Assembly: GCF_031157275.1 (NCBI RefSeq)
Contig: NZ_JAVIFW010000001.1
Location: 186,001 to 250,000, forward strand
DNA length: 64,000 nt
Reading direction: 5' to 3'
DNA from: Streptomyces sp. LHD-70
GTDB taxonomy: Bacteria; Actinomycetota; Actinomycetes; Streptomycetales; Streptomycetaceae
Shown: piece after piece, positions 39,322 through 46,955 of the stretch
Layout: each line of letters opens with the position of its first letter
How positions within the stretch are numbered: position 1 is the first letter of the stretch
The notes under the pieces: model-generated
What the model was told of the DNA's origin: nothing
What the model saw: the letters and a program-made list of their open reading frames with translations, nothing else
Database searches by the model: none
Made by a program: the position numbers and the translations under genes

Positions 39322-39732
39322 TCAGCTCTTCCCGTCGGCCGCGCACTCCGCACACGTGCCAAAAATCTCCACCGTGTGCGCGACGTTCACATAGCCGTGC
39401 TCCGCCGCGATCGCGTCGGCCCACTTCTCCACCGCGGGTCCCTCGACCTCGACGGCCTTGCCGCAGACCCGGCACACCAGGTGGTGGTGGTGCTCGCCGG
39501 TGGAGCAGCGGCGGTAGACCGACTCTCCGTCGCCGGTGCGCAGCACGTCGACCTCGCCGGCGTCGGCGAGGGACTGCAGGGTGCGGTACACCGTGGTCAG
39601 GCCGACCGAATCGCCCTTGTGCTTGAGCATGTCGTGCAGCTCCTGGGCGCTGCGGAACTCGTCCACCTCGTCCAGGGCAGCCGCCACCGCGGCTCGCTGC
39701 CGGGTCGACCGGCCGCGTACGGGCGCTGTCAC
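39322..39732 (-). CDS. zur: Zinc uptake regulator Zur
   Basis: A 136-residue Fur-family repressor. The winged helix lies at about 10-80 (RSTRQRAAVAAALDEV, VGLTTVYRTLQSLADAG), followed by the HHHHLVCRVCG metal-binding stretch and the structural CAEC pair near the C-terminus. The GTG is preceded by GAGGAGG. Downstream of and co-directional with the zinc transporter genes, the usual znu-zur arrangement in Streptomyces. It would repress znu when zinc is plentiful. Confidence 0.93.
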   Translation of the reverse strand: MTAPVRGRSTRQRAAVAAALDEVDEFRSAQELHDMLKHKGDSVGLTTVYRTLQSLADAGEVDVLRTGDGESVYRRCSTGEHHHHLVCRVCGKAVEVEGPAVEKWADAIAAEHGYVNVAHTVEIFGTCAECAADGKS

Positions 39733-39782
39733 TGGGACCTCCTCACGTCGCTGCCGGGCCATTGTGCCAGGTCGGCCCGGAA

Positions 39783-39800
39783 CGTAAGGCATGCCTTACG
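39783..39800. promoter_or_regulatory. 18-bp perfect palindrome upstream of zur
   Basis: CGTAAGGCATGCCTTACG is exactly palindromic and lies 51 bp before the zur start codon, inside the znuB-zur spacer. It has no T-run, so it looks like a protein-binding site rather than a terminator. It does not match the Zur box upstream of znuA. Confidence 0.6.
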
Positions 39801-39853
39801 TGGACGGGGTCGCGGCCTTGCTCGCTCCGGCCCGGTAAGGGCCGGGGTACCGC

Positions 39854-40765
39854 TCAGACCTTGACATTGTCCTCCGTCCGCCGAGCAGGCGGAAGCGTGC
39901 ACTCCAGGGCGTCCGAGACCTCCGCCGCCTCGGCGGCCGCCGTACTCCGCGCCCGCCTGCGGGCGAGCGGCGCCGCGAGCAGCGCCAGGACGAGGAAGAC
40001 GGAGACGGCGAGCAGCACGATCGCGGCACCGGACGGCGCGTCCACGTAGTACGTGGCGGCCGTGCCGGTCAGGGACACGGTGACGCCGATGGTCATGGCG
40101 AGCGCGAGCGTCGTGACGAAGCCGCGCGTGACGCGCTGCGCTGCCGCGACCGGGATCGCCATCATCGCGCTGACGAGCAGCAGGCCCACGATCCGCATGG
40201 CGACCGTCACGGTCACCGCGGCCGTCACCGCGATCAGCAGGTTGAGCAGCCGCACCGGAAGCCCGGTGACCCGCGCGAACTCCTCGTCCTGGCAGACCGC
40301 GAACAGCTGCCGCCGCAGGCCGAGCGTGATCGCGACGACGAACGCCGCGAGGATGCAGATGGCCGTCACGTCCTCCGACGAGACCGTGGTGATCGAGCCG
40401 AAGAGGTACGTGTTGAAGCTGGCCGTCGAGTTGCCGGGCGACAGGTTGATGAGCATGACGCCACCGGCCATACCGCCGTAGAAGAGCATCGCGAGCGCCA
40501 CGTCACCGCTGGTGCGGCCGCGGGAGCGGACCATCTCCATGCCGACGGCGCCGAGGATCGCCACGAAGGTGGCCATCCACACCGGGCTGGTGTTCATCAG
40601 GAAGCCCAGTGCCACACCGGTCATCGCGACGTGCCCGATGCCGTCACCCATGATCGCCTGGCGCCGCTGCACCAGATACGTGCCGATGGCGGGCGCGGTG
40701 ATGCCGACGAGCGTGGCCGCGATCAGCGCCCGCTGCATGAAGTCGTAGTTCAGGATCTCCAGCAT
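39854..40765 (-). CDS. znuB: Zinc ABC transporter permease
   Basis: A 303-residue ABC-3 family permease with about eight helices; QRRQAIMGDGIGHVAMTG and the ATPase-contact loop are typical. The C-terminal 40 residues form a cytosolic acidic tail. Its ATG overlaps the ATPase stop by one base (TGATG), so translation is coupled. Order znuA, znuC, znuB, zur on the minus strand. Confidence 0.95.
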   Translation of the reverse strand: MLEILNYDFMQRALIAATLVGITAPAIGTYLVQRRQAIMGDGIGHVAMTGVALGFLMNTSPVWMATFVAILGAVGMEMVRSRGRTSGDVALAMLFYGGMAGGVMLINLSPGNSTASFNTYLFGSITTVSSEDVTAICILAAFVVAITLGLRRQLFAVCQDEEFARVTGLPVRLLNLLIAVTAAVTVTVAMRIVGLLLVSAMMAIPVAAAQRVTRGFVTTLALAMTIGVTVSLTGTAATYYVDAPSGAAIVLLAVSVFLVLALLAAPLARRRARSTAAAEAAEVSDALECTLPPARRTEDNVKV

Positions 40766-41553
40766 CAGCTCAGCAGCCCCGTCCGGATCGGCTCGACGGC
40801 GTGCGCCGCGTGCGGGTGTACGTGATCGTGGCCGGGCAGGGCATGCTGGCCGACGGCCTTCGGGGGCGGGCCGTCGTGCGTCACGCAGCCGTCGCGGAGC
40901 ACCACGGCGCGGTCGATCAGCGGCTCGAGGGGCCCGAGTTCATGCAGGACGAGCAGTACGGTGACGCCGGCGGCGACCTGTTCGCGCAGGGCGCCCGCGA
41001 GCACCTCCTGGTTGGCGAGGTCGACCCCGGCCATCGGCTCGTCCATGATCAGGAGTTCGGGCTCGGCTGCCAGGGCGCGGGCGATCAGGACGCGCTGCTG
41101 CTGCCCGCCGGAGAGGGCGTTGACGGAGTCCTTGATCCGGTCCGCCATGCCGACGAGCTCCAGGGCGCGCAGCACGGCGGCCTTGTCCCCGCGGCCGGGC
41201 AGGCCCATCCTCGTACGGGCGAGACGGCCGGAGGAGACGACCTCGCGGACGGTCGCCGGGACACCGGAGGCGGCGGTGGTGCGCTGCGGCACGTATCCGA
41301 TCCGGGACCACTGGCGGAAGCGCTTCAGGTCGGTACCGAAGAGCTCCAACGAGCCGTCGCTGAGCGGCACTTGGCCGACCACCGCGCGTACGGCGGTGGA
41401 CTTGCCGGAGCCGTTGGCGCCGAGCAGGGCGACGACCTCGCCGCGGCGCACGGTGAGGTCGACGCCGCGAAGGACGGGGCGCGAGCCGAGGGTCGCCCTG
41501 GCTCCCGTGAGGGATATGACGGGTTCGCGCCCCTGGGGTTCTTCGGTGTTCAT
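40765..41553 (-). CDS. znuC: Zinc ABC transporter ATPase
   Basis: A 262-residue ATPase: Walker A GANGSGKST, LSGGQQQR signature, Walker B IMDEPMAGVD. The C-terminus is His rich (GQHALPGHDHVHPHAAHA), consistent with zinc handling. ATG 41553 has CGGAGG five bases upstream and was chosen. An in-frame GTG at 41661 overlaps the znuA stop (GTGA) but would add 36 residues made of (A/V)EER repeats; it remains an alternative. Confidence 0.93.
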   Translation of the reverse strand: MNTEEPQGREPVISLTGARATLGSRPVLRGVDLTVRRGEVVALLGANGSGKSTAVRAVVGQVPLSDGSLELFGTDLKRFRQWSRIGYVPQRTTAASGVPATVREVVSSGRLARTRMGLPGRGDKAAVLRALELVGMADRIKDSVNALSGGQQQRVLIARALAAEPELLIMDEPMAGVDLANQEVLAGALREQVAAGVTVLLVLHELGPLEPLIDRAVVLRDGCVTHDGPPPKAVGQHALPGHDHVHPHAAHAVEPIRTGLLS

Positions 41554-41581
41554 CTGCGCCTCCGGTGCCGCCGTGAGTTCC

Positions 41582-41646
41582 GCTGCGCGTTCCACTGCGC
41601 GTTCCACTGCGCGTTCCTCCGCGCGTTCCTCCGCGCGCTCCTCCGC
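41582..41646. repeat. 12-bp tandem repeat between znuA and znuC
   Basis: About five units of CGCGTTCCTCCG / CGCGTTCCACTG. In the znuC frame they encode repeating Ala/Val-Glu-Glu/Glu-Arg. Confidence 0.7.
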
Positions 41647-41657
41647 CGTGAGCAAGG

Positions 41658-42620
41658 TCACTTCGCGCCGAGCGCGGTCTTCAGGGCGGTCAGGTTCGCG
41701 CGCATGACCTCGATGTAGTCATCGCCCTTCGACTGGTCCGTGATTCCCTCCAGCGGGTCCAGGACGTCGGTCTTGAGGCCGGTGTCCGCGGCGAGGGTCT
41801 TGGCCGTCTTGTCGCTGGCGAGGGTCTCGAAGAAGATCGTGGAGACCTTCTCCTCCTTGGCGACCTGCTGCAGTTCCTTCATACGGGCGGGGCTGGGCTC
41901 GGCCTTCGGGTCGATGCCGGTGACGCCCTCCTGGTCCAGGCCGTACCGCTCGGCGAGGTAGCCGAAGGCGGTGTGCGAGGTGATGAAGGTCTTGGTCCTG
42001 GTGTTCTTCAGGCCGTCTGTGAAGTCCTTGTCCAGGCCTTCGAGCTTCTTCACCAGGGCCGCGGTGTTCTTCGTGTAGTCCGCGGCGTGGTCCGGGTCGG
42101 CCTTCTCCAGGGCCTTGCCGACGCCCTTGGCGGCCTCGGCGTACTTCACCGGGTCGAGCCAGAAGTGCGGGTCGGAGGCCTCGCCGGACGCTTCCTCGTG
42201 ACCGTGCTCCTCCTCATGGCCGTGACCGTGGTCGTGGCCGTCGCCCGCGGAGTGCAGGTCGAGGTCGGTGAGGGCGGCCGCGTCGACCTTGTTCGCGACG
42301 GAGGACTGCTCGACGGCCTCGTCCACGGCGGGCTGCATGCCGCCGAGGTAGAGGAGCATGTCGGACTCGCCGAGCTCGGCGATCTGCCGGGGCCCCAGCT
42401 CCAGGTCGTGCGGCTCGATGCCCGGCTTCGTCAGGGCGTCCACACTGACGTGCTCGCCGCCGATCTCCTCGGCGAGGAACTGCATCGGATAGAACGACGC
42501 CGCCACGTCGAGCTTCCCGCCGTCCTTGCCGTCGGCGGCGTTCGAGCTGCCGCAGGCGGAGAGGGCCAGCAGGCCGAGGGCGACGGCGGGGACGGCTATT
42601 CGGGAGCGTCGTACGTTCAT
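41658..42620 (-). CDS. znuA: Zinc-binding lipoprotein ZnuA
   Basis: A 320-residue cluster A-I metal-binding lipoprotein. Lipobox LSAC with Cys 23; a His-rich loop of alternating DH/GH/EE residues near 127-147, characteristic of zinc-specific ZnuA. Metal-ligand His residues occur in GIEPHDLEL and ITSHTAFGYL. ATG 42620 was chosen because a plausible promoter (TTGACA, 18 bp, GAAAAT) places the transcript start almost at this codon; ATGs at 42629 and 42635 lie upstream. A Zur box overlaps the promoter. Confidence 0.94.
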   Translation of the reverse strand: MNVRRSRIAVPAVALGLLALSACGSSNAADGKDGGKLDVAASFYPMQFLAEEIGGEHVSVDALTKPGIEPHDLELGPRQIAELGESDMLLYLGGMQPAVDEAVEQSSVANKVDAAALTDLDLHSAGDGHDHGHGHEEEHGHEEASGEASDPHFWLDPVKYAEAAKGVGKALEKADPDHAADYTKNTAALVKKLEGLDKDFTDGLKNTRTKTFITSHTAFGYLAERYGLDQEGVTGIDPKAEPSPARMKELQQVAKEEKVSTIFFETLASDKTAKTLAADTGLKTDVLDPLEGITDQSKGDDYIEVMRANLTALKTALGAK

Positions 42621-42641
42621 GACACTCATTTTCATCAAAGA

Positions 42642-42656
42642 TGAGAACGATTGTCA
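42642..42656 (-). promoter_or_regulatory. Zur box over znuA promoter
   Basis: TGAGAACGATTGTCA matches the known Streptomyces Zur box TGAAAATGATTTTCA at 12 of 15 positions. It overlaps a TTGACA -35 (complement of 42653-42658) and the spacer to a GAAAAT -10, the right place for repression. Confidence 0.8.
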
Positions 42657-42772
42657 ATAAAGGTCAGGCTGGTGCATAGCGCGTGCAGACAGGAACCGAT
42701 TTGGTCCGGGGCAGGGCGGCGCCGGTAACCTGAATCAATTCGCTGCCGTCCATTCGTAATGAAGAGAGCACC

Positions 42773-44152
42773 GTGGCCGCCGACAAGATCGACACCATCG
42801 TCAGCCTGAGCAAGCGCCGTGGCTTCGTCTACCCCTGTAGTGAGATCTACGGTGGCCAGCGTGCCGCCTGGGACTACGGACCGCTGGGCGTCGAGCTCAA
42901 GGAGAACCTCAAGCGCCAGTGGTGGCGCTACATGGTCACGTCCCGCGAGGATGTCGTCGGTATCGACTCGTCGGTGATCCTGGCGTCCGAGGTCTGGCAG
43001 GCCTCCGGTCACGTCGCCACCTTCACCGACCCGCTCACCGAGTGCACCTCCTGCCACAAGCGGTTCCGCGCGGACCACCTGGAGGAGGCCTTCGAGGCGA
43101 AGCACAACCGCCTGCCGGAGTCCCTCTCCGAGGTCAACTGCCCGAACTGCGGCAACAAGGGCCAGTTCACCGAGCCCAAGCAGTTCTCCGGCCTGCTCTC
43201 CACGCACCTCGGCCCGACCCAGGACTCCGGCTCGGTCGCGTACCTGCGCCCCGAGACCGCCCAGGGCATCTTCACCAACTTCGCCCAGGTGCAGCAGACT
43301 TCGCGCCGCAAGCCGCCGTTCGGCATCGCGCAGATGGGCAAGTCCTTCCGGAACGAGATCACTCCGGGCAACTTCATCTTCCGCACCCGTGAGTTCGAGC
43401 AGATGGAGATGGAGTTCTTCGTCAAGCCGGGTGAGGACGAGAAGTGGCAGGAGTACTGGATGGAGCAGCGCTGGAACTGGTACACGGGCCTGGGTCTCCG
43501 CGAGGAGAACATGCGCTGGTACGAGCACCCGGCGGAGAAGCTCTCCCACTACTCCAAGCGCACCGCTGACATCGAGTACCGCTTCTCCTTCGGCGGCTCC
43601 GAGTGGGGTGAGCTGGAGGGCGTCGCCAACCGCACGGACTTCGACCTCTCCGCGCACGCCGAGGCCTCCGGCAAGGACCTCTCGTACTTCGACCAGGAAG
43701 CCGGCGAGCGCTGGACTCCCTACGTCATCGAGCCCGCGGCCGGTGTCGGCCGCGCCATGCTGGCCTTCATGCTCGACGCGTACGCCGAGGACGAGGCGCC
43801 CAACGCCAAGGGCAAGATGGAGAAGCGCGTCGTGATGCGCCTCGACCCGCGCCTGTCGCCGGTCAAGGTCGCCGTCCTGCCGCTGTCCCGCAACCCGGAG
43901 CTGTCGCCGAAGGCCAAGGGCCTGGCGTCCGCGCTGCGGCAGAACTGGAACATCGACTTCGACGACGCCGGCGCCATCGGCAAGCGCTACCGCCGCCAGG
44001 ACGAGATCGGTACGCCGTTCTGCGTCACCGTCGACTTCGACACCCTCGACGACAACGCGGTGACCGTGCGCGAGCGCGACACCATGAAGCAGGAGCGCGT
44101 CTCCCTCGACCAGATCGAGGGCTACCTCGCGGCCCGCCTGATCGGCTGCTGA
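42773..44152 (+). CDS. glyS: Glycyl-tRNA synthetase
   Basis: A 459-residue class II alpha2-type enzyme that charges tRNA-Gly. Motif 2 ([24 protein letters not shown]) is seen in separate parts as SFRNEI and [10 protein letters not shown]; motif 3 is [16 protein letters not shown]...CPNC zinc-type module lies near residues 85-125. The C-terminal anticodon domain is complete. The start is GTG 42773. Possible promoter TTGGTC-19 bp-TAACCT upstream. A nested hairpin terminator follows. Confidence 0.97.
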   Translation: MAADKIDTIVSLSKRRGFVYPCSEIYGGQRAAWDYGPLGVELKENLKRQWWRYMVTSREDVVGIDSSVILASEVWQASGHVATFTDPLTECTSCHKRFRADHLEEAFEAKHNRLPESLSEVNCPNCGNKGQFTEPKQFSGLLSTHLGPTQDSGSVAYLRPETAQGIFTNFAQVQQTSRRKPPFGIAQMGKSFRNEITPGNFIFRTREFEQMEMEFFVKPGEDEKWQEYWMEQRWNWYTGLGLREENMRWYEHPAEKLSHYSKRTADIEYRFSFGGSEWGELEGVANRTDFDLSAHAEASGKDLSYFDQEAGERWTPYVIEPAAGVGRAMLAFMLDAYAEDEAPNAKGKMEKRVVMRLDPRLSPVKVAVLPLSRNPELSPKAKGLASALRQNWNIDFDDAGAIGKRYRRQDEIGTPFCVTVDFDTLDDNAVTVRERDTMKQERVSLDQIEGYLAARLIGC

Positions 44153-44172
44153 GCTCCCGCGACGTCTCGCTG

Positions 44173-44210
44173 AAGGCGCCGGGTCCGTATAGGTACGGGC
44201 TCGGCGCCTT
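44173..44210 (+). terminator. glyS terminator
   Basis: AAGGCGCC and GGCGCCTT pair around a nested CCGTA/TACGG stem, 20 bp after the glyS stop, ending in TTT. Confidence 0.85.
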
Positions 44211-44335
44211 TCGCGTACGCGGGGCCGCTTCCCGCACAACGACCCTGCAACGTAAGCCTGTTGATGTTGCTCCTGTTGCAGACTGGGCGGCGCACGCAGA
44301 TCGGCCGCCCCGTACGCGAGTGCCAGGAGGCACGG

Positions 44336-44560
44336 ATGCCGTCCACGCAGCCCGAGAGAGCCATGCAGTCCAGCAAGGTCAGCCGCTGGGACCAGCACGG
44401 CCGCCAACACATCGTCCGCGTCAGCAGGTCGGGCGTGCAGCGCACACTCGCCTGTGAGACCTGCGACTGGCGGAGGCGGGCGCAGTTCCTGCCTTGGCTG
44501 AAGGCGGAGGAGCACTTGGCCGAGGCGCACCAGGCGACAGTCAGCCCGACTGGTGATTGA
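44336..44560 (+). CDS. Small Cys2-His2-like protein
   Basis: A 74-residue hypothetical. CETC followed by AEEHLAEAH gives a spaced C-x2-C...H-x4-H pattern, possibly a small zinc finger; the N-terminus is hydrophilic (SSKVSRWDQHGRQHIVRVSRSG). The ATG has a perfect AGGAGG five bases upstream. An inverted repeat CTGCAAC...GTTGCAG lies about 60 bp before it. I do not recognise a named family. The stop lies nine bases from the end of the convergent tetR gene. Confidence 0.72.
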   Translation: MPSTQPERAMQSSKVSRWDQHGRQHIVRVSRSGVQRTLACETCDWRRRAQFLPWLKAEEHLAEAHQATVSPTGD

Positions 44561-44569
44561 GGCTGGGGC

Positions 44570-45157
44570 CTACCCCTGCCGAAGCCCCCGCAGCAGCAAC
44601 GCGCACACCTCGCCGAACTGCTCCTCGATGCCCTCCCTGGCCCACATGCCCGCGTGCCGTGGATCGTGGAACAGGGCCGTCGCGACGAACACCGCGCGTG
44701 CCGTCACCGCCGGGTCGCCCGTCGCGAACTCGCCCGTGCGCGCGCCCTCTTCGACGATCACGGTGAGCTGTCCGACCAGCTCGTCGACGTGCTGGTCGAC
44801 CAGATCGCTCAGCTCGCCGGTCAGCACGGAGTACGTGGCGAACAGCTGCGGGTCGTCGCCCGCCTTGCGGCGCTTGGCCGCGAACAGCTCCGACAGCCAG
44901 CGGCGCAGCTTCGCCGAGGCGTCCCCCGGCCCGTCGACCACCTGGGCGAGGCGCTCCGTAGTGCGGTCCAGCCAGCGCTTCGTCACGGCCTCCCGCAGCG
45001 CCGCTTTCGTCCGGAAGTGCCGGTAGACGCTGCCGTGGCTGACACCCAGCTCCCTGGCGACGTCGACCACCGTGGCCTTCGCGGGGCCGTGCCGGCGCAG
45101 CACTTCCTCGGTGACTTCGAGGATGCGTTCGGCGGTCAGGGGTGCGGAGGGTGCCAT
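44570..45157 (-). CDS. TetR-family regulator
   Basis: A 195-residue TetR regulator: N-terminal HTH (TAERILEVTEEVLRRHG, VARELGVSHGSVYRHFRTKAAL) and a C-terminal ligand domain of the TetR_C_7 type. ATG 45157 was chosen over longer frames that run into the operator. Divergent from an aldo/keto reductase with a 31-bp palindrome between them, so it very likely represses that gene and itself. Confidence 0.9.
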   Translation of the reverse strand: MAPSAPLTAERILEVTEEVLRRHGPAKATVVDVARELGVSHGSVYRHFRTKAALREAVTKRWLDRTTERLAQVVDGPGDASAKLRRWLSELFAAKRRKAGDDPQLFATYSVLTGELSDLVDQHVDELVGQLTVIVEEGARTGEFATGDPAVTARAVFVATALFHDPRHAGMWAREGIEEQFGEVCALLLRGLRQG

Positions 45158-45213
45158 GGGGTCGACGGTACCCGCAGGCGGGGCCGGGGAACGAGCCACC
45201 TGCGACGGCCGGG

Positions 45214-45244
45214 CTGACAGATGACAAAATTTGAAATCTGTCAG
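45214..45244. promoter_or_regulatory. TetR operator, 9-bp inverted repeat
   Basis: CTGACAGAT and ATCTGTCAG are exact complements separated by an A/T-rich 13-bp spacer. The site lies between the divergent tetR and aldo/keto reductase genes. Confidence 0.75.
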
Positions 45245-45313
45245 TCACCGTGTCATCGTGGAGGCCAGTCCACTCCTCATGGAGCACCCCTCATGGAGTT
45301 CGAAGGAGCCACC

Positions 45314-46318
45314 ATGCGCACCCGCACCCTCGGCACCACCGGCCCCCAGGTCTCCGCCCTCGGCCTCGGCTGCATGGGCATGTCCGCCCTGTACGGCGAG
45401 GCCGACCGGACCGAGTCCGTCGCCACCATCCACGCCGCCCTCGACGCGGGCGTCACCCTGCTCGACACCGGCGACTTCTACGGCATGGGTCACAACGAAC
45501 TGCTCATCAACGAAGCCCTGCGCAGCGCCGCACCCGAGGCCCGCGAACGCGCCCTCACCAGCGTCAAGTTCGGCGCCCTGCGCACCGTCGAGGGCGGCTT
45601 CACCGGGTACGACGGCCGCCCGAACGCGGTCAAGAACTTCGCCGCGTACTCGCTGCAGCGCCTCGGCACCGACCACATCGACATCTACCGGATCGCCCGC
45701 GTCGACCCCGACGTACCGATCGAGGAGACCGTCGGCGCCATCCAGGAGCTGGTCGACGCCGGGCATGTGCGGCACATCGGCCTGTCCGAGGTCGGCGCGC
45801 AGACCCTGCGCCGGGCCGCCGCCGTGGCGCCGATCTCCGACCTGCAGATCGAGTACTCGCTGATCTCCCGCGGCATCGAGGCCGAGATCCTGCCCACCGC
45901 CCGCGAGCTGGGCATCGGCGTCACCGCGTACGGCGTGCTCTCGCGCGGCCTGATCAGCGGCCACTTCAGCGCCGACCGGCAGCTGGCGCCCGGCGACTTC
46001 CGCGGCATGAGCCCGCGCTTCCAGGGCGACAACCTGCGGCACAACCTCGACCTCGTGGACGCGCTGCGGAAGGTCGCGGAGGCGAAGGGCGTCTCGGTCG
46101 CGCAGACCGCCATCGCCTGGGTGCTCGCCCGCGGCGAGGACATCGTGCCGCTCGTCGGCGCCCGTACCCGGACCCGGCTCGACGAGGCCGTCGGCGCCCT
46201 GGACGTCACGCTCGACGCGTCCGACCTCGCGGCGATCGAGCGGGCCGTTCCGGCGGACGCGGCGGCGGGCGAGCGGTACCCGGCGGCGCAGATGGGCCAC
46301 CTGGACAGCGAGCGCTGA
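45314..46318 (+). CDS. Aldo/keto reductase
   Basis: A 334-residue NADPH-dependent oxidoreductase (AKR, YccK/YghZ-like group). LDTGDFYGMGHNE has the catalytic Asp and Tyr, TSVKFG the Lys. VPLVGARTRTRLDE is the NADP phosphate pocket. Start ATG 45314 has AGGAG eight bases upstream (GAAGGAGCCACC). Probably induced when the adjacent TetR binds its ligand; substrate unknown. Confidence 0.92.
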   Translation: MRTRTLGTTGPQVSALGLGCMGMSALYGEADRTESVATIHAALDAGVTLLDTGDFYGMGHNELLINEALRSAAPEARERALTSVKFGALRTVEGGFTGYDGRPNAVKNFAAYSLQRLGTDHIDIYRIARVDPDVPIEETVGAIQELVDAGHVRHIGLSEVGAQTLRRAAAVAPISDLQIEYSLISRGIEAEILPTARELGIGVTAYGVLSRGLISGHFSADRQLAPGDFRGMSPRFQGDNLRHNLDLVDALRKVAEAKGVSVAQTAIAWVLARGEDIVPLVGARTRTRLDEAVGALDVTLDASDLAAIERAVPADAAAGERYPAAQMGHLDSER

Positions 46319-46483
46319 CGGCCGCCCGTAAAACCGGGTGCGCTGCCGCGCCGGCCTCCGCTACCTTCGCGCCATGTACTTCCAGCTTCCGCTCTACGAG
46401 TGAGAGCGCGCGGGCCGAGATCCCGCCCCTCGCGTCGCGTCGACGAGTCGACACCCACCTTTCACCCGTGAACGGGAGCACGC

Positions 46484-46756
46484 ATGGCCAAGAGCCGTAA
46501 CAACCTGCTCGGCGTCGGCGGACAGCGCAAGAAGCTGTCCCGCGCCGACGGACAGGGCGCCGCAGCGGACAGCGCGGCCGACCGCAGGACCGCCGCCGAG
46601 CAGAAGCAGGATCTCCTCCGCAAGATGCGCGAACGCGCTCTGGGCGGGACCGAGCCGGAGGCCAGGGACACGGAGGCCGAGGCCCCCGCCCCGGCCGCCG
46701 ACGCGAGCCCGGCGGACGAGAGCTCGACGGGCGCGAGCCCGGCGACGGACAAGTAG
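46484..46756 (+). CDS. DUF6243-like small protein
   Basis: A 90-residue hydrophilic protein. The N-terminus MAKSRNNLLGVGGQRKKLSRA is a recognisable Streptomyces family (DUF6243); the middle is a charged helix (RRTAAEQKQDLLRKMRERALGG) and the C-terminus Ala/Pro/Ser-rich and disordered. GGGAG precedes the ATG. Function unknown; no membrane segment or Cys. Confidence 0.85.
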   Translation: MAKSRNNLLGVGGQRKKLSRADGQGAAADSAADRRTAAEQKQDLLRKMRERALGGTEPEARDTEAEAPAPAADASPADESSTGASPATDK

Positions 46757-46828
46757 CCCGCGCGGCACACATCAGCGGCACGCACCGCGCGGCACGCATC
46801 ACGCGGCACGCACCGCGCGGCACGCACC
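46757..46828. repeat. CGCGGCACGCAC tandem repeat
   Basis: About five units of CGCGGCACGCA(C/T) with small spacers follow the DUF6243 stop codon, before a short GCGGGAGT...ATTCCTCCGGGAG region facing the MFS gene. Confidence 0.65.
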
Positions 46829-46955
46829 GAGTAGGCCGAGACCCGCAATTCCTCCGGGAGTTGCGGGCCTCGGCGTACCACGCTTGTGACCGCCCGGGTC
46901 AGTTGGCCGTGCGCTGCGCGGCAGGCGCGGACGGTCGCCTCCGGCTGAGCCGCGT

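Noticed and set aside
41554..41661. N-terminal extension of ZnuC as the main product
   Set aside because: A strong ribosome site precedes ATG 41553, and the extension is only tandem repeats. Kept as an alternative start, not as the call.
42657..42772. T-box or other riboswitch before glyS
   Set aside because: The spacer is only about 116 bp, without a recognisable specifier stem, T-box sequence or terminator.
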